Below are positions 63,152-64,000 of a DNA stretch of 64,000 nt, piece after piece. Positions within the stretch are counted from its first letter, which is position 1. Each line of letters begins with the position of its first letter. The stretch covers positions 1,240,001 through 1,304,000 of the forward strand of contig NZ_CP021874.1 of assembly GCF_002197645.1 (NCBI RefSeq), read 5' to 3'. Both the position numbers and the translations under genes were made by a program. Under the pieces are notes generated by a model. That model worked only from the letters and a program-made list of their open reading frames with translations. It was not told where the DNA came from and did no database searches. The DNA comes from Enterococcus wangshanyuanii (lineage in GTDB: Bacteria > Bacillota > Bacilli > Lactobacillales > Enterococcaceae).

Positions 63152-64000
63152 TTAATAATTCAACAATTTCATTGCTGTAAATTTATCGATCAAAAGGACA
63201 TTTGCATATCCTCCAACTAACGCCCCGTGAATCGCTTTGACTTTTCGATCACCACCGGCAATCAAAATCGATTTTTCCTTTTTCTTCAACTCTTCAAGTT
63301 CGATGCCAATCGTTCGGCTATTGATCTCTTCATCACTGATCTTTCCATTTTCATCAAAAAATCTAGAGCAAATATCTCCTACAGCATTTTCCTTCAACGC
63401 TTTTTCTTCCGATTCAGTAAAATAGCCTAAGCGAAAATGAAGCGATTCACTTTGAACTGTTCCAACTGTAAATACAGCGATATTCGCCTGTCTTCCTAAA
63501 CTAATGACCTTACTGATATGCCGATCTTCGACAACTAGATCTTTCGCGATCTTACTATCTAAAATAACTGGTAAAGGGAAGGTCTTTGCTTTAGTATTCA
63601 GCTTTTCAGCAAACAATGTCAATGTCTCAAATGCATAGTTATTGACATCAAAATAGGCGATACCACCTTTTAATTGGACAACCTCAACACCTTTGATATC
63701 TAAATGATTCATCTTAGATACTGTCTTATGCATCGTTGTTCCCCAACTGATCCCAATAATATCTCCACTTTTGATGATCCCTTCCAGATACTCTGCAGCA
63801 TACGAAGTCAGATATTCAGAAATAGAGTTATATTCTGGATCTGGAGAGAATGCGACCTGAACGTCAGATAGATGGTACTTCTCTTTTAGTTTCTGTTCGA
63901 TCTCAAATAAATCTGAAAAAGGATCAAAAATCGTAATCTGAACATAGCCTTTTTCCTTCGCGTAATTCAATAGTCTTGAAATCGTTGGACGCGATACATT
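63152..64000 (-). CDS. deoR: DeoR-type (SorC family) deoxyribonucleoside regulator, 5' end outside window
   Basis: At least 282 residues are visible. The frame stays open to the window edge: residues just before the TTG at 63970 read NVSRPTISRLL, the recognition helix of the HTH, so the gene starts beyond base 64000. The remainder is the SorC-type sugar-phosphate-binding domain (about 60-280, with IIKSGDIIGISWGTTMHKTV, VQLKGGIAYF and IAGGDRKVKAIHGALVGGYA). In Bacillus DeoR responds to deoxyribose-5-phosphate. Linked deoC and pdp support this name. Confidence 0.85.
   Translation of the reverse strand, partial: NVSRPTISRLLNYAKEKGYVQITIFDPFSDLFEIEQKLKEKYHLSDVQVAFSPDPEYNSISEYLTSYAAEYLEGIIKSGDIIGISWGTTMHKTVSKMNHLDIKGVEVVQLKGGIAYFDVNNYAFETLTLFAEKLNTKAKTFPLPVILDSKIAKDLVVEDRHISKVISLGRQANIAVFTVGTVQSESLHFRLGYFTESEEKALKENAVGDICSRFFDENGKISDEEINSRTIGIELEELKKKEKSILIAGGDRKVKAIHGALVGGYANVLLIDKFTAMKLLNY

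Overview
The window looks like a chromosome segment of an Enterococcus species related to, but not identical with, E. faecalis. The reasons are its low-GC, Firmicute-type ribosome binding sites, a citrate/oxaloacetate decarboxylase locus of the citH-citO-oadH type, a tyramine (tyrosine decarboxylase) cluster with T-box tyrS, a pdhABCD operon very close to the enterococcal one, and a liaXYZ-type operon. No rRNA, tRNA, CRISPR array, prophage or insertion sequence was seen; this is mostly core chromosome.

Layout. 1-4.2 kb: citrate fermentation (start of the oad operon, citrate transporter, CitO regulator, CitG) around a divergent promoter region with two cre-like sites. 4.2-8.3 kb: a divergent two-component system and a DUF218 membrane protein. 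8.4-10.7 kb: a mepB, Y-family polymerase, yolD operon behind a promoter whose spacer holds a perfect LexA/DinR box. 10.8-14.4 kb: AI-2E family permease, DUF5067-like protein, membrane kinase paired with a divergent HTH protein. 14.5-21.3 kb: tyramine cluster, with tyrP-tdcA-nhaC on the minus strand and T-box-controlled tyrS on the plus strand. 21.7-27.5 kb: yerC and the pyruvate dehydrogenase operon. 28-31.3 kb: a P-type Mg2+ ATPase under an M-box riboswitch. 31.3-37.9 kb: a LacI-controlled PTS sugar locus with a MupG-like protein, a GHL6-like glycosidase and a SemiSWEET. 38-46.7 kb: trxB, a heterodimeric ABC exporter, yneF, nfo and three small DUF1801/YdeI-type proteins. 46.9-54.9 kb: a class A PBP, ccpA/pepQ, ytxH-DUF948, galU and gpsA. 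55-57.1 kb: lgt and hprK. 57.3-60.9 kb: a UvrC-like GIY-YIG protein and liaXYZ. 61-64 kb: the deoR-deoC-pdp nucleoside operon, cut by the window edge.

The main unexplained structure is a family of about 95-nt hairpin modules in three intergenic regions (21.36-21.70, 44.36-45.02 and 55.89-56.13 kb). At least seven hairpins share a core and a loop, but their arms differ and remain complementary. In all three places the terminal module stops just before the Shine-Dalgarno sequence of the next gene (yerC, nfo, lgt). Linkers between modules carry a second conserved segment that can be read as a short hydrophobic peptide, although two of the copies are frameshifted. I cannot match this family to anything I know; it is the best candidate here for an undescribed system.

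Global control links several parts. ccpA and hprK, two core genes of Firmicute carbon catabolite repression, are both present, and cre-like sites lie at citH/oadH and at the PTS operon. RNA-level control is visible at tyrS (T-box) and mgtA (M-box).
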